Source of the DNA: DAISIK01 sp036822055
GTDB lineage: Bacteria; Verrucomicrobiota; Verrucomicrobiia; Opitutales; Puniceicoccaceae
Direction of reading: 5' to 3'
Assembly: GCA_036822055.1 (NCBI GenBank)
Contig: DAISIK010000014.1
Span: 1 to 58,567, forward strand
DNA length: 58,567 nt
This document shows, piece after piece, positions 25,445 to 34,663 of the stretch. Position 1 is the first letter of the stretch; the number at the start of each line of letters is the position of its first letter. The position numbers were made by a program, and so were the translations under genes. Below the pieces are notes generated by a model. The model did not search any database, had not been told where the DNA came from, and was given only the letters and a program-made list of their open reading frames with translations.

Positions 25445-26401
25445 TTAGAGGGTTGCTGCGCGGCGGGTGTTGAGCGCCTTGCCCCGTTCGAGGGCCTTGA
25501 CCTGTGGTGAGGACGGCAGGATCTCAGCAACGAGGTGGTTGGGCAGAACACTTACGAGCCGCACATCGGCAACTTTGATGCCATCCTCGAGTAGGTTGAG
25601 GACCATTCGATTTTCGAAATTGAAATCTCCGAGTGGAGCGAGGATGACGAGCCCGTCTTTAACGCTGAGGGAGGAAACGGATACGGCGTCTCCAGTGCTG
25701 GTGGCGAACCTGGATTGCCCGGCCAAATTAGCAAAGGCGTCGAGGGTGGGGTTGTTTTCGGTGGCGGCGACCTGAGCTCGAAGCCGAGCAATTTCCTGCT
25801 CGAGGTTTGCGATGCGGGCGGAGCCGTCCGCCGGATCAGAACTACTTTCGGTCAAGGTCGGGCTTGCTGGTCGTCCAGTGGAACCGTCCTGGAGGGATTG
25901 AATCTCGAGCTGGGCGGAGGCGAGCTGGGCGGTCAGCTCATCGATCCGCTGGGTGTCAGTCAGGCGAACCTGCTGAATCTGGATCCTTGACTGACGCTCA
26001 GACTCAACTTCGCGTTCAGCGCGGGCCAGCTCCGTCTGCAGGGCACTTACCCGCTCCTTGACGGTGGCTACCTCGTTGTTGGCGAGGCGAGCTTCCTGGC
26101 GAGCTTGCCGGAGCTCGTTGGTGCGGGAGTTGAGTTCGTCGCGGGTGGAGGCCAGTTGGTTGTTGAGGCCTTGGTTCGTCACTTCGGAAGCGTTGAGGTC
26201 TTGCTCGAGTTCGTTGATCTGAGCGACGGCCTTGTTGATGTTTTGTGCGAAGGTGTTGCCCTCAACGCCTACTTTGGCAGCTACGTTTTCTTTGGCCTCT
26301 CCCAAACGAGCGATCTCTTCCTTGTTGGAAATGTAAAAGTAGAGGAGGACCGCAATGAGCAGGACAGTGACTACCTGGAGGAGGATTTGGATGATTTTCA
26401 T
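25445..26401 (-). CDS. Membrane-anchored coiled-coil protein, unknown function
   Basis: The 318-residue product starts with one transmembrane helix (IIQILLQVVTVLLIAVLLYF). A long heptad-rich coiled coil follows over about 30-225, with Glu, Gln, Leu and Arg dominating (ELEQDLNASEVTNQGLNNQL, EREVESERQSRIQIQQVRLT, ARIANLEQEIARLRAQVAAT). A compact C-terminal domain of about 90 residues (SSLSVKDGLVILAPLGDFNF, VRLVSVLPNHLVAEILPSS) ends the protein. The topology suggests a periplasmic coiled-coil rod carrying a small beta-type domain. I do not recognise a family and give no function. It lies between pgi and the small lipoprotein on the same strand. Confidence 0.85.
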   Translation of the reverse strand: MKIIQILLQVVTVLLIAVLLYFYISNKEEIARLGEAKENVAAKVGVEGNTFAQNINKAVAQINELEQDLNASEVTNQGLNNQLASTRDELNSRTNELRQARQEARLANNEVATVKERVSALQTELARAEREVESERQSRIQIQQVRLTDTQRIDELTAQLASAQLEIQSLQDGSTGRPASPTLTESSSDPADGSARIANLEQEIARLRAQVAATENNPTLDAFANLAGQSRFATSTGDAVSVSSLSVKDGLVILAPLGDFNFENRMVLNLLEDGIKVADVRLVSVLPNHLVAEILPSSPQVKALERGKALNTRRAATL

Positions 26402-26583
26402 GGAGCAGTTTTTGAGGACCTGAAGTAAGTAAAAACGGATTCGTTTCGAAGTGTCAACGTTGGTCTGGAGAGGAGGATCTGCTTTGAGGAGACCTCGGTC
26501 GCATGACCTGAGTTCAACCTGGGACGGGCCTGGCCAGAGACTGCTCTTCAGCTCAGGACTAACGCTGATGGTTCAACCCGAGA

Positions 26584-28164
26584 TCAAGAGGCGATCGAGA
26601 CTAGATCCTGGAGAGGAGATTCCCCGAGGGAGAGGTGGAATTTTTCCGGATGGTTGACGGCGAGGTGATGGATGATCTGGTGAGCGTTTTCGATCGAGTC
26701 GCTGGGATCGAGGAGGGCGGCCACTTCTTCCATGGTCAGTTTTTGACCGGGGTGCTCGGAGAGCAGTGTGGCAATGCGGGCCTTAAACTTAAGAAGCTCA
26801 GTGGCGGCCTTTTTCCCGGCTTCGACTCCGGGTTGATGGTAGGCATTGATGTTAATCAAGGCTGCGTAGAGACCGACAGCGCGCTCAAAGAGGGCAATCA
26901 AAGCTCCGACCGACTCAGGTGAGACCTCTTCGAGTGTGATGGTGAGGGAAGGGCGATCTTTCTCCGATAGGGCCTCCCGGGTGCCGAGGTAAAATCCCTG
27001 GAGATAATCTCCCGAGGTGATGCCAGGCTCGACCTCGAGAGATGGTCCATGGCGGTCCTTGAGGACCTGGATGAAGGTGACAAAGAAATTGGGGACCCCG
27101 TCACGCAGCTGTTGGACGTAAGCATGTTGATCGGTTGAGCCCTTGTTGCCGTAGACCGCAATCCCTTGCTCAACCACCTTCCCGTCGAGGTCGAACTCCT
27201 TGCCGAGAGACTCCATGACCAACTGTTGAAGGTACTTGGAGAACAGGGCGAGGCGGTCTTTGTAGGGAAGTACCACCATGTCGCGCTCGCCTCGACCATT
27301 GGTGAGGAAGTGCCACATGAGGGCGAGGCGGAGGGCGGGGTTGGTCGAGGATTGGCGGGATCTCGTGGCGGCATCCATTGCGGCGGCGCCCCGGAGAAAG
27401 GCAAGGAAATCGATACCCTGGAGGGCTGCGGGGAGGAGCCCGACTGGACCGGTGACCGAGGTTCTTCCGCCGACCCAATCCCACATCGGGAAACGAGCCA
27501 GCCAATTTTGTTGGAGGGCGAGTTGGTCGAGTTTGCTATCCTCACCGGTGATCGCGATGGCGTGGCGGGCGAAGTCGAGCCCCACCCGTTGGTAAGCCTG
27601 GGCGGTCTCAAGCATGCCATTGCGCGTTTCCGGGGTGCCTCCGGACTTAGAGATGACGAGGCAGAGAGTTTTGCCGAGGAGAGCTCTGAGCTGGCCGAGG
27701 GTGAAGTCGATCCCGTCGGGGTCGGTGTTGTCAAGAAAGTGAAGCTGAAGCTTGTCTGAAACCGGGTTGCCGAGAGCTTGGGCAATGAACTGCGGTCCGA
27801 GAGCGGAACCTCCAATACCGATCACGAGAAGGTGCTCAAAGGCTCCATTGGCACCGCGGATAACTCCTTGATGAACCCGCTCGGAGAGGTCACGGATCTC
27901 GGCAATGGAACTGCGGATAGCGACGCTCAGTTCCGGGTCCGGGGCGAGTTCAGGAGCCCTCAGCCAGTAGTGGCCGACCATGCGGCCTTCGTCCGGGTTG
28001 GCGAGGGAGCCCTTCTCGAGTTGGTCCATGAAATCAAGGGCCTGCTGGGAAGGCTCTTCCCATTGGGAGAGAAAATCGTCCGGAAAGGGAGCGCGTGAGC
28101 TATCCAGGGAAAGCCCAACGGCTGGTACACGGATGAGGTGGGAGGCGTATCGATTCCAAGACAT
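26584..28164 (-). CDS. pgi: Glucose-6-phosphate isomerase
   Basis: Pgi interconverts glucose-6-phosphate and fructose-6-phosphate. The 526-residue protein has the sugar-isomerase domain with LLVIGIGGSALGPQFIAQAL, FLDNTDPDG and CLVISKSGGTPETRNGML for phosphate binding, GGRTSVTGPVGLLPAAL, and the second domain with EVEPGITSGDYLQGF and AALININAYHQPGVEAGKKA, which corresponds to the second Pgi signature. Length is within the bacterial range. It follows ilvD after 12 bases on the same strand and is likely cotranscribed with it. Confidence 0.97.
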   Translation of the reverse strand: MSWNRYASHLIRVPAVGLSLDSSRAPFPDDFLSQWEEPSQQALDFMDQLEKGSLANPDEGRMVGHYWLRAPELAPDPELSVAIRSSIAEIRDLSERVHQGVIRGANGAFEHLLVIGIGGSALGPQFIAQALGNPVSDKLQLHFLDNTDPDGIDFTLGQLRALLGKTLCLVISKSGGTPETRNGMLETAQAYQRVGLDFARHAIAITGEDSKLDQLALQQNWLARFPMWDWVGGRTSVTGPVGLLPAALQGIDFLAFLRGAAAMDAATRSRQSSTNPALRLALMWHFLTNGRGERDMVVLPYKDRLALFSKYLQQLVMESLGKEFDLDGKVVEQGIAVYGNKGSTDQHAYVQQLRDGVPNFFVTFIQVLKDRHGPSLEVEPGITSGDYLQGFYLGTREALSEKDRPSLTITLEEVSPESVGALIALFERAVGLYAALININAYHQPGVEAGKKAATELLKFKARIATLLSEHPGQKLTMEEVAALLDPSDSIENAHQIIHHLAVNHPEKFHLSLGESPLQDLVSIAS

Positions 28165-28176
28165 GTCTAATCTCTA

Positions 28177-29895
28177 TCAGAAAAGGTGGTGGTCTGTAAC
28201 CGCGCCGAGCGAAGCCGAGGTTACAAGTTTGGCATATTTGGCAAGCGTGCCGCGTTTCTCGCGAGGAGGTGGCGGGGTGTAGTTTTCCATTCTGGCCTTG
28301 AATTCAGCCTCCGGGATGAGGAGCGAGATGGAGTTTTTGACTGCATCAATCTCGATCAGGTCCCCATTCTGAACGATTCCGATGGCACCACCTCGGGCGG
28401 CTTCGGGAGTAATGTGACCGACATCGAAACCGTGGCTACCGCCGGAGAAACGGCCATCTGTGATGAGGGCTACATCTTTGATCAGACCCCGACCGGCCAC
28501 CGCAGCGGTGGGTGAGAGCATCTCTCGCATCCCCGGACCTCCGACTGGACCTTCGTTCCGAATGACAACAACGTGCCCCTTCGCTACCTCGCCGCCGAGG
28601 ATGCCAGCGAGGGCAGCCTCCTCGCTTTCGTAGACGCGGGCCTGGCCCTTGAAGTAGAGACCTTCCTTGCCGGTGATTTTGCCGACTGCGCCTCCAGGCG
28701 CCAAGTTACCGCGAAGGATGCGAAGGTGGGTTTCGGATTTGATTGGGTCCTCCCAAGGACGGACGATGTCCTGTTTTTCTGGATACTCAGGGTAGGGTTG
28801 GATACCTTCAAGGGAGGCGGCGAGGGTTTCCCCAGTGACGGTCAGGCAATCGCCGTGGAGAAGGCCTCGATCAAGGAGATCTTTCATAAGCGGGCGAATT
28901 CCTCCGATGGTGATGAGGTGGCTCATGTTGTAGCGTCCAAAGGGTTTGACATCGCAGAGGACGGGAACGCGCTGACCGATGGTATGAAAATCGTCGATGC
29001 TCAGCTCCACCTCGGCTGCATGGGCCATGGCGAGGAGGTGGAGGACCAGATTGGTAGAGCCGCCGAGGGCAGTGCAGGTGACGATGGCGTTCTCGAAGGC
29101 CTGGCGGGTGAGGATGTCGCGGGGACGGATGCCCTTTTGGAGAAGGCTGACGACGGCAGCTCCGGCACGGGAGCAGTCCTCTTCTTTGGCTTTTCCGACA
29201 GCGAGTTGAGCACTGCTGTTGGGGAGACTCATGCCAAGTGCCTCGATGGCGCTGGCCATCGTATTGGCGGTGTACATACCGCCACAGGAGCCAGGGCCGG
29301 GGATGGCACAGGACTCGATGATCTTGAGGCCTTGATCGTCAATCTCTCCTTTGGCGTGCTGACCAATTGCCTCGAAGACGGAAACAATGTCGAGGGGTTT
29401 GGCGCGGGCGGTATCATGAGGATGGAAGCCGGGCAGGATGGTGCCCCCATAGACAAAGACGGCTGGACGGTTGAGCCTTGCAATGGCGATGAGCGAGCCC
29501 GGCATATTTTTATCGCAGCCGCCGATTACGACCAGCCCATCGAAACCCTCGGCAGCGGCGACCGTTTCGATCGAATCGGCAATGATTTCCCGCGAGACGA
29601 GGCTGTAGCGCATTCCGGGCGTACCCATGCTGATGCCGTCTGATACCGTAATGGTGCTGAAGTTGATTGCTTTACCACCATTTTCATTGACGCCGATCGT
29701 CGCGTGTTTGGCGAGGTCCCCAAGATGCATATTGCAGGGGGTGAGATCCGAGGGCGAGGCGGCGATCCCGATCTGAGGCTTCTCAAAGTCTTTGTCATCA
29801 AAACCGACGGCACGCAGCATGGAACGAGCCGCAGCTCGGCTGACGCCATCGACGACGACGGAGGAATGAGGGCGATTATTTGGGGAGGCTGGCAT
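28177..29895 (-). CDS. ilvD: Dihydroxy-acid dehydratase
   Basis: IlvD dehydrates 2,3-dihydroxy-acids to 2-keto acids, the third common step of valine and isoleucine synthesis. From ATG 29895 the product is 572 residues. The Fe-S cluster cysteines are in place: TPCNMHLGDL, VVIGGCDKNMPGSLIA and GSCGGMYTANTMASA. Other marks are SDGISMGTPGMRYSLVSREI, GRFSGGSHGFDVGHITPEAA and GGAIGIVQNGDLIEID. A longer upstream frame is less likely because family members begin shortly before the RAAARSMLRAVG region. It lies 32 bases after the PpiD-like gene and 12 before pgi. Confidence 0.97.
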   Translation of the reverse strand: MPASPNNRPHSSVVVDGVSRAAARSMLRAVGFDDKDFEKPQIGIAASPSDLTPCNMHLGDLAKHATIGVNENGGKAINFSTITVSDGISMGTPGMRYSLVSREIIADSIETVAAAEGFDGLVVIGGCDKNMPGSLIAIARLNRPAVFVYGGTILPGFHPHDTARAKPLDIVSVFEAIGQHAKGEIDDQGLKIIESCAIPGPGSCGGMYTANTMASAIEALGMSLPNSSAQLAVGKAKEEDCSRAGAAVVSLLQKGIRPRDILTRQAFENAIVTCTALGGSTNLVLHLLAMAHAAEVELSIDDFHTIGQRVPVLCDVKPFGRYNMSHLITIGGIRPLMKDLLDRGLLHGDCLTVTGETLAASLEGIQPYPEYPEKQDIVRPWEDPIKSETHLRILRGNLAPGGAVGKITGKEGLYFKGQARVYESEEAALAGILGGEVAKGHVVVIRNEGPVGGPGMREMLSPTAAVAGRGLIKDVALITDGRFSGGSHGFDVGHITPEAARGGAIGIVQNGDLIEIDAVKNSISLLIPEAEFKARMENYTPPPPREKRGTLAKYAKLVTSASLGAVTDHHLF

Positions 29896-29927
29896 AGAAG
29901 CTGGAGAACGGAGAGATTGGAATCCTG

Positions 29928-31589
29928 TCAAAGGGAGTCGCCTCGAGATTGAAGGTTTGGATGACTGCGACCAATCCACTCCTGGATCAGGGTAGAAACA
30001 AAAACTTGGGAGGGAACTCGCGTGAGTTGTTCTTCAATGGCTTGGGAGAACTCTTTGAAGTCCGCCTCGGAGGGACCGATCCGCGATTCAACCCGGGCAA
30101 AGACACCGTCTGGGCCATTCCGAAGCATGGGGGAAACAGGGTCTTTGGCGATTCGAGGCAGCTGTTGGAGAACGGGGAACGGGATGCTGAAATCGGGAGC
30201 AGAAAGGCTGAAGGGCCGAGACCGCTGGGTAGCCAGTCCAAGGTCAGCGGCAGTTTCCTCAAAAGTTCGACCCTCCTCAATCCCGGCAAGAAGGGATGCC
30301 CGGAGATTTTCCCCTTTGGCAAAGAAAGCCTCGAGTGTTTGGGCAGCCCGGAAATCCTCTTCGACCTGGGAGCGAATTTCGGCGAGTGGTGGGTCGCTTG
30401 GAGGGATGACTTCGGCCCGAAAAACAAGAACAGGTCCCTCGGGTTCGTCAATGGGATCGCTGTAGTACCTTTGTGGCGACATTTGAAAGGCTTGATTAAG
30501 GGTAGCACGGGCAAGGGGAGTCTCGCTTGTGTTGACCTCGTCCAACGCGAGGGGAGGGACGGTTTCAAGGACCAGCCCCCGATCGGTGAGCAACTGGAAA
30601 AACTCGGTTGAACCGAGGGCGATTCGATCGAGATAGAGTTTTTCTGCGGTATTCTGGGCTAGGTCGGCTGCCGTTTCATAAGCAGCCTCGTCAAGGTAGG
30701 CGGCGAGGATAGCCTCGCGGTGAAGAGTAAAGCGGCTGGTCGCAGCATCCTCGGCTTGATCCGCTTCAAGGGAGGCGAGGTCTTCGAGATCGAGAGCTTC
30801 CTCATTTTTCTGAAACCATTCGAGAAGCTTCACCTCCGACGGAGGATCGACCTGTTCAAGCGCACTGGAGGGGGAAAATCGCACGTACTGGAAGACGGTT
30901 TTCTCGGGTGTCCGGTAGTTTGCCAAACGTTGTTGATGGAATGCTTCGATGGCTTCCTCGGTGACTTCGATTTCCGGATTGAAGGAGTCGAAGTCAAGAG
31001 TGGCGACCGAAACTTCCCAAGTGCTGTGGCGCCAGAGGGTGTCTCGGCTGAGTTCTTCGGGATGGAGAAAATTGACCGATTCGAGCGTATCGAGGATTTG
31101 CAGCATTTTCCAATCGCCGATCAGGGTGTCGGCTATTCGGGCATCGGTGATGCGGGCATTATTTTTCAGGTATTCCAAAGTCAGGGCGTAACGTTCACGG
31201 TCAAAGCCGCCCTCCTGCCGTTGATAGGCCGGAAGCTGTTCGATGAAAGCGCGGAGTCCGTCTGGTGATGGGTCGGTGATTCCCAGTTTCGTGGCAAGGG
31301 CAATGGCGGCGACGCGAACTTCAAGGTGCCTTGCGAGGGCCTCGTTTCGAGGAGGCTGTCCCGTCTGCAACAGGTAACTGATGAATGCCTCTGTTTCGAG
31401 TCGGGTGACCTCCCGGGTATTGTTGAGGTCAACCCCGAAGAAATCGGTTCGGGAACCCCGCTCGTCTTCGGAAACGATGCCGGGAGTGTTTCCGATGGTA
31501 AAGACAAAGGCTATCGTCACGACGACAAGGAGGATTATGAAGACAATTTTACCCCGTCTTTGGATGAGGTTGTTCAACCACGTAATCAT
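29928..31589 (-). CDS. SurA/PpiD-like periplasmic chaperone without a recognisable PPIase domain
   Basis: PpiD proteins are inner-membrane-anchored chaperones that receive exported proteins in the periplasm. The 553-residue protein begins MITWLNNLIQRRGKIVFIIL with one transmembrane helix, followed by a SurA-N-like helical region (EAFISYLLQTGQPPRNEALA, RVAAIALATKLGITDPSPDG, EGGFDRERYALTLEYLKNNA) and a long helical C-terminal half. I do not see the parvulin signature (RHILI...) of E. coli PpiD, so it is probably a chaperone without isomerase activity. The start ATG at 31589 fits the membrane anchor. It heads a leftward run with ilvD and pgi, though a functional link is not evident. Confidence 0.82.
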   Translation of the reverse strand: MITWLNNLIQRRGKIVFIILLVVVTIAFVFTIGNTPGIVSEDERGSRTDFFGVDLNNTREVTRLETEAFISYLLQTGQPPRNEALARHLEVRVAAIALATKLGITDPSPDGLRAFIEQLPAYQRQEGGFDRERYALTLEYLKNNARITDARIADTLIGDWKMLQILDTLESVNFLHPEELSRDTLWRHSTWEVSVATLDFDSFNPEIEVTEEAIEAFHQQRLANYRTPEKTVFQYVRFSPSSALEQVDPPSEVKLLEWFQKNEEALDLEDLASLEADQAEDAATSRFTLHREAILAAYLDEAAYETAADLAQNTAEKLYLDRIALGSTEFFQLLTDRGLVLETVPPLALDEVNTSETPLARATLNQAFQMSPQRYYSDPIDEPEGPVLVFRAEVIPPSDPPLAEIRSQVEEDFRAAQTLEAFFAKGENLRASLLAGIEEGRTFEETAADLGLATQRSRPFSLSAPDFSIPFPVLQQLPRIAKDPVSPMLRNGPDGVFARVESRIGPSEADFKEFSQAIEEQLTRVPSQVFVSTLIQEWIGRSHPNLQSRGDSL

Positions 31590-31869
31590 AACCGACCATC
31601 GAATCCACCTCCTGACGGATCTGTCAAGGTCGCTCTATGTATCGGAAGGCCGTTTGACGGAATCCCGGATGGCCAACTTCTTCAGTTAGGAGCAGGGATT
31701 TGGGGTAAAGATTCTGGTCTGCGACCCAGAAAACGAAGACCAAAGTCCAGACTGGACAAGCTGGCCCCGTTTTCGGAAGTGTTTGCGGGTGGTTTGCAGT
31801 TTTATCGGACTCGGATCGGTTCCGTCCCGGAATGAAACTCCCGTCAAGCCGCGAAGCCAATATTTATCA

Positions 31870-32214
31870 ATGCCAACCTACGACTACCGATGTGCTGCCT
31901 GCGGGCAGGATTTTGAGATTTTTCATTCCATGCTTGAGCCTGCGCGGACGGAGTGTCCGGCTTGCCGAGAAAACCAATTGATCAAGCAAATCGGCGCCGG
32001 GGCAGGCTTGATTTTCAAGGGCTCCGGATTTTACGAAACGGACTATAAGCGCTCCGGGGATGGCAAGGAAGAACGGAAAGCAGACTCTTCCGGGGGCGGG
32101 GACTCTAAGGCAGAAGGGCAACCAGCCAGCAAAACGGCTGAAGCCAAAAGCTCAGAACCGAAGACCGAGGTAACCAAGGAGAAGCCTGCGGTCTCGAAAA
32201 CGGAGACTTCTTGA
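31870..32214 (+). CDS. FmdB-type zinc-ribbon protein with a long charged tail
   Basis: FmdB-family proteins are small zinc-ribbon proteins of putative regulatory role. The 114-residue product starts MPTYDYRCAACGQDFEIFHS with two CxxC pairs (C8/C11 and C29/C32) and continues with LIKQIGAGAGLIFKGSGFYETDY, the family end. After residue 60 a low-complexity tail rich in Lys, Glu, Ser and Ala follows, probably disordered. The frame is open upstream, but MPTYDY is the standard N-terminus, so ATG 31870 is chosen. The gene is divergent from the PpiD-like gene, and the 280 bases between them hold no further gene. Confidence 0.92.
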   Translation: MPTYDYRCAACGQDFEIFHSMLEPARTECPACRENQLIKQIGAGAGLIFKGSGFYETDYKRSGDGKEERKADSSGGGDSKAEGQPASKTAEAKSSEPKTEVTKEKPAVSKTETS

Positions 32215-32652
32215 GAAACTCCCTGAATGGAGATCAAGAAGGCACTCTGAGCGGGTGTCCACCGATCAGAGGACCGAGGATTAGCGGCTGATGATTGGGG
32301 GACTTTGTTGGATCGAGGACTCGGGATAGCGTGAGCTGGGCCGATTTGAAGCAATTGTATCCAAAGAACTGATACGCACTGGATGGCGATTACCTCGCTG
32401 CGATTCGACTCGGAACACCCGCGTTTTGCCCCGGCATGACTTTAAGAATTCAATATGGTCGGTTTTAAAGCCGGTCTGGATGGGGGCAGGGGCGGAGGCC
32501 AGAGATCGTTAAATCTTTGTTTATTGCTTTTGGGGAAAAGCCTGTCTTGCTGCGCTATAAGAAACTTTTATAGCAATTCGTGGCTGCCTTCTCCGTGAAT
32601 TAAAATGAGGGTATCCTCCGTATCAACCAACCACGCAAACGAAATTCCTGTT
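32215..32652. other. Spacer before the PEP-CTERM gene
   Basis: More than 400 bases with no supported gene. It holds an inverted repeat GCTATAA-7-TTATAGC at 32554-32574 and a weak palindrome CGGTTTTAAAGCCG near 32460. Either could be an operator for the PEP-CTERM gene that follows. The 3' part, from about 32500, is AT-rich, as expected of a promoter. Confidence 0.5.
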
Positions 32653-33483
32653 ATGAAGTACCTTGCAAAGAAGAACATTGAACTGATCGCCTTGATCTCC
32701 GTAACAACCGCAACCTCTTTCGATTTGGAGGCTGCGCCATCCCTCTTAGCAGATGCTGGATTTGGCTACTACAATGAGTCGGAGGGCTTCGCGGCGGTGC
32801 TCGATTTTGAGCAGTCTGGTGGAGCTTTCGTCGCGATCAGTGGCGCGGCGCATGATGATTTCTATCAATTCTACGGGAATGCATCGGCATCTGCCGCAAT
32901 TAAGAAACTGAGGGCGCAAGGAGGGGGTTCGGTTGATGGTAACCTTATTGACGAGGGGTTCTACGTTGAGGAAGCACCGGATTTTTACACTGCAGACGGT
33001 ATTGCAAGCTTTAGTGAGACACTGGCTTATGGCGGTACTGCAGTGAATTATAATTCAAGATACATCCTCGGGTTTTCCGGTACCATTACCGGGAATGCTT
33101 TTGTCGTGATCACCCTTAAACACGCCAACAATCCATCTGACATGTGGATCTTTGACACCCCGGGAATTTACAACGAGGTATTGGTCTCGGACGCCTACGT
33201 CCACGGAGGGTCCCCTCAGCTTTTTTCCCTGACGCTGCAAAGTTCGGTGAACCTCAACCCGGACAACATTGTTCCGGACTCTGGCAATGCCGACTTTGGA
33301 AGCACCCTCGAAGTCCTCGGCATCGATCTCCGGGACAATGACACCGGGGAGCTGCTGACGGCGGAGACTGTCTCGGGAGAGTCGGGTAGTCGCTACGAAG
33401 TTATTCCTGTGCCAGAGCCAGCCGCCTTCTTCCTTTTTGGGTTGGGTGGCTTGTTCGGTTGTCTGCGGCGTTCGCGTCGCTAG
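32653..33483 (+). CDS. Secreted PEP-CTERM sorting-domain protein
   Basis: A 276-residue exported protein from ATG 32653. The signal peptide is KKNIELIALISVTTATSFDL and ends near EAAP. The mature part is beta-rich and acidic with no Cys-based motif, and I recognise no catalytic domain. The C-terminus is a typical exosortase substrate: V-P-E-P-A, a hydrophobic helix (FFLFGLGGLFGC) and LRRSRR. It would be exported by Sec and then processed by an exosortase such as those at 34664-37767. An in-frame ATG at 32605 would add 16 residues before the basic part of the signal peptide, so I prefer 32653. Confidence 0.88.
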   Translation: MKYLAKKNIELIALISVTTATSFDLEAAPSLLADAGFGYYNESEGFAAVLDFEQSGGAFVAISGAAHDDFYQFYGNASASAAIKKLRAQGGGSVDGNLIDEGFYVEEAPDFYTADGIASFSETLAYGGTAVNYNSRYILGFSGTITGNAFVVITLKHANNPSDMWIFDTPGIYNEVLVSDAYVHGGSPQLFSLTLQSSVNLNPDNIVPDSGNADFGSTLEVLGIDLRDNDTGELLTAETVSGESGSRYEVIPVPEPAAFFLFGLGGLFGCLRRSRR

Positions 33484-33732
33484 CCTTGAGGAGGCTCTCG
33501 CCGCTGAAGCGGAGCGGTTAGAGCGGAGGAGCGGAGAGCGGGGGGCTGAAGCTGAGTTGCCCGGGTACCCTGGCAATGGTCTACTGCCGGAAGCTGGTTA
33601 AGGGGTGAAATCAAGCAATCTGCAGGCTGTTATTAATTCGTAACACCGAATTGAATTCGATTGAAAAGCTGTTCCCCGGGCGGATGATCATTCTCGAGGA
33701 AAAAACTACTTCTTCTCTCTAGCCTCGCCTTA

Positions 33733-34554
33733 TTGGCGACGTCGGTTTCTAGCCATGCCTTCTTCTCCAAGAAGTCCGAAAAGGACAGTTGGCCAAAGCC
33801 AATGTTTGTGACGATGATCCCGGTTGGCGGATCTGAAGGAGAGATCAAGGCGGCCGAACTTGTGGCCGAATTCCTTTCGGGTCAGCTCGATTACCGAATC
33901 GGGGCTTCGACGGCTGCCAGCTATGGCCAAATTTCCCAGTTTCTGATTGAGGGAATTGCGCAGATTGCCTATCTGGGACCTAAGTCTTTTGTTACCACCT
34001 CGGATTCAGTCCCGCTTGAAGCCCTGGTGGTGGAAGTCGGACCTTCCGGGCAGCCGGGTTTCATTCCGATGTTGGTCGCACTGAAGAGCTCCGGATTATC
34101 CTCCATCGATGGCGCCCTCGATGGATCGAAGGTGATCGCATTTACCGACGAACAGGCGACCGCCGGGTACCTCGTTCCCGCGAAATTTTTTGGCGAGAAG
34201 TTAAACAGTTCTTTCTCGAGTATTGAGATGAGTGGTTCTCATGCGGCGAGTTTGGTTGGCCTCAAGGAGGGGAAATACGATGTGATTGCCACCGATGACA
34301 TCGGCTTGACCCGATTTGCCGCCGAAGCTGGACTGACCGAAGATGACGTAGTCATTCTCAAGAAGTTCGATTTGGCACCTGGTTCTACCTTTGCGGTCCC
34401 CGCTTCATTGCCGGAGGATCTTAAAGATGCCCTTCGCGGCGCATTGATCCAGATGGGTCAGGATCAGGCCATCCTCAGCGCAATGGGGATCAATGGATTG
34501 GCCCCGACTGCTGCGGACGGGAAAGCATACTTCGACTTTATCTCGAACCTCTAA
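33733..34554 (+). CDS. PhnD-like periplasmic substrate-binding protein, 5' end probably frameshifted
   Basis: Type 2 periplasmic binding proteins of the phosphate/phosphite/phosphonate family capture a ligand for an ABC transporter. From TTG 33733 the product is 273 residues with FVTMIPVGGSEGEIKAAELV, ASYGQISQFLIEGIAQIAYL-GP and IAFTDEQATAGYLVPAKFF, matching PhnD-type proteins. The in-frame codons upstream of TTG (33703-33732) encode KKLLLLSSLALLATSVSSHA, an excellent signal peptide, but no start codon lies in that frame before a stop at 33685. Removing one A from the A6 tract at 33700-33705 joins it to ATG 33684. No permease or ATPase gene is adjacent, so it may be an orphan sensor. A terminator follows. 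Confidence 0.82.
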   Translation: MATSVSSHAFFSKKSEKDSWPKPMFVTMIPVGGSEGEIKAAELVAEFLSGQLDYRIGASTAASYGQISQFLIEGIAQIAYLGPKSFVTTSDSVPLEALVVEVGPSGQPGFIPMLVALKSSGLSSIDGALDGSKVIAFTDEQATAGYLVPAKFFGEKLNSSFSSIEMSGSHAASLVGLKEGKYDVIATDDIGLTRFAAEAGLTEDDVVILKKFDLAPGSTFAVPASLPEDLKDALRGALIQMGQDQAILSAMGINGLAPTAADGKAYFDFISNL

Positions 34555-34582
34555 GTTAAGGGCACGCGAGCTAAGTTTAGAG

Positions 34583-34615
34583 AAGGGCTGCCAATAGACT
34601 CGGCAGCCCTTTTTT
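34583..34615 (+). terminator. Rho-independent terminator after the PhnD-like gene
   Basis: A 10-bp stem (AAGGGCTGCC with GGCAGCCCTT) and a 9-base loop, followed by a T run. It separates the rightward PhnD-like gene from the convergent exosortase operon. Confidence 0.85.
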
Positions 34616-34663
34616 CTGCACTCCTCTTTCCTGGAATCGGTTCTAATCGCTGGCGGCTGGTTG

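Noticed and set aside
28573..29643. Plus-strand open frame of 356 codons
   Set aside because: It is antisense to ilvD, whose Fe-S cysteines and other motifs are all in place.
33508..33545. Imperfect GCGGAG repeats after the PEP-CTERM gene
   Set aside because: Copies are irregular in spacing and sequence and do not form a convincing array or hairpin with a T run.
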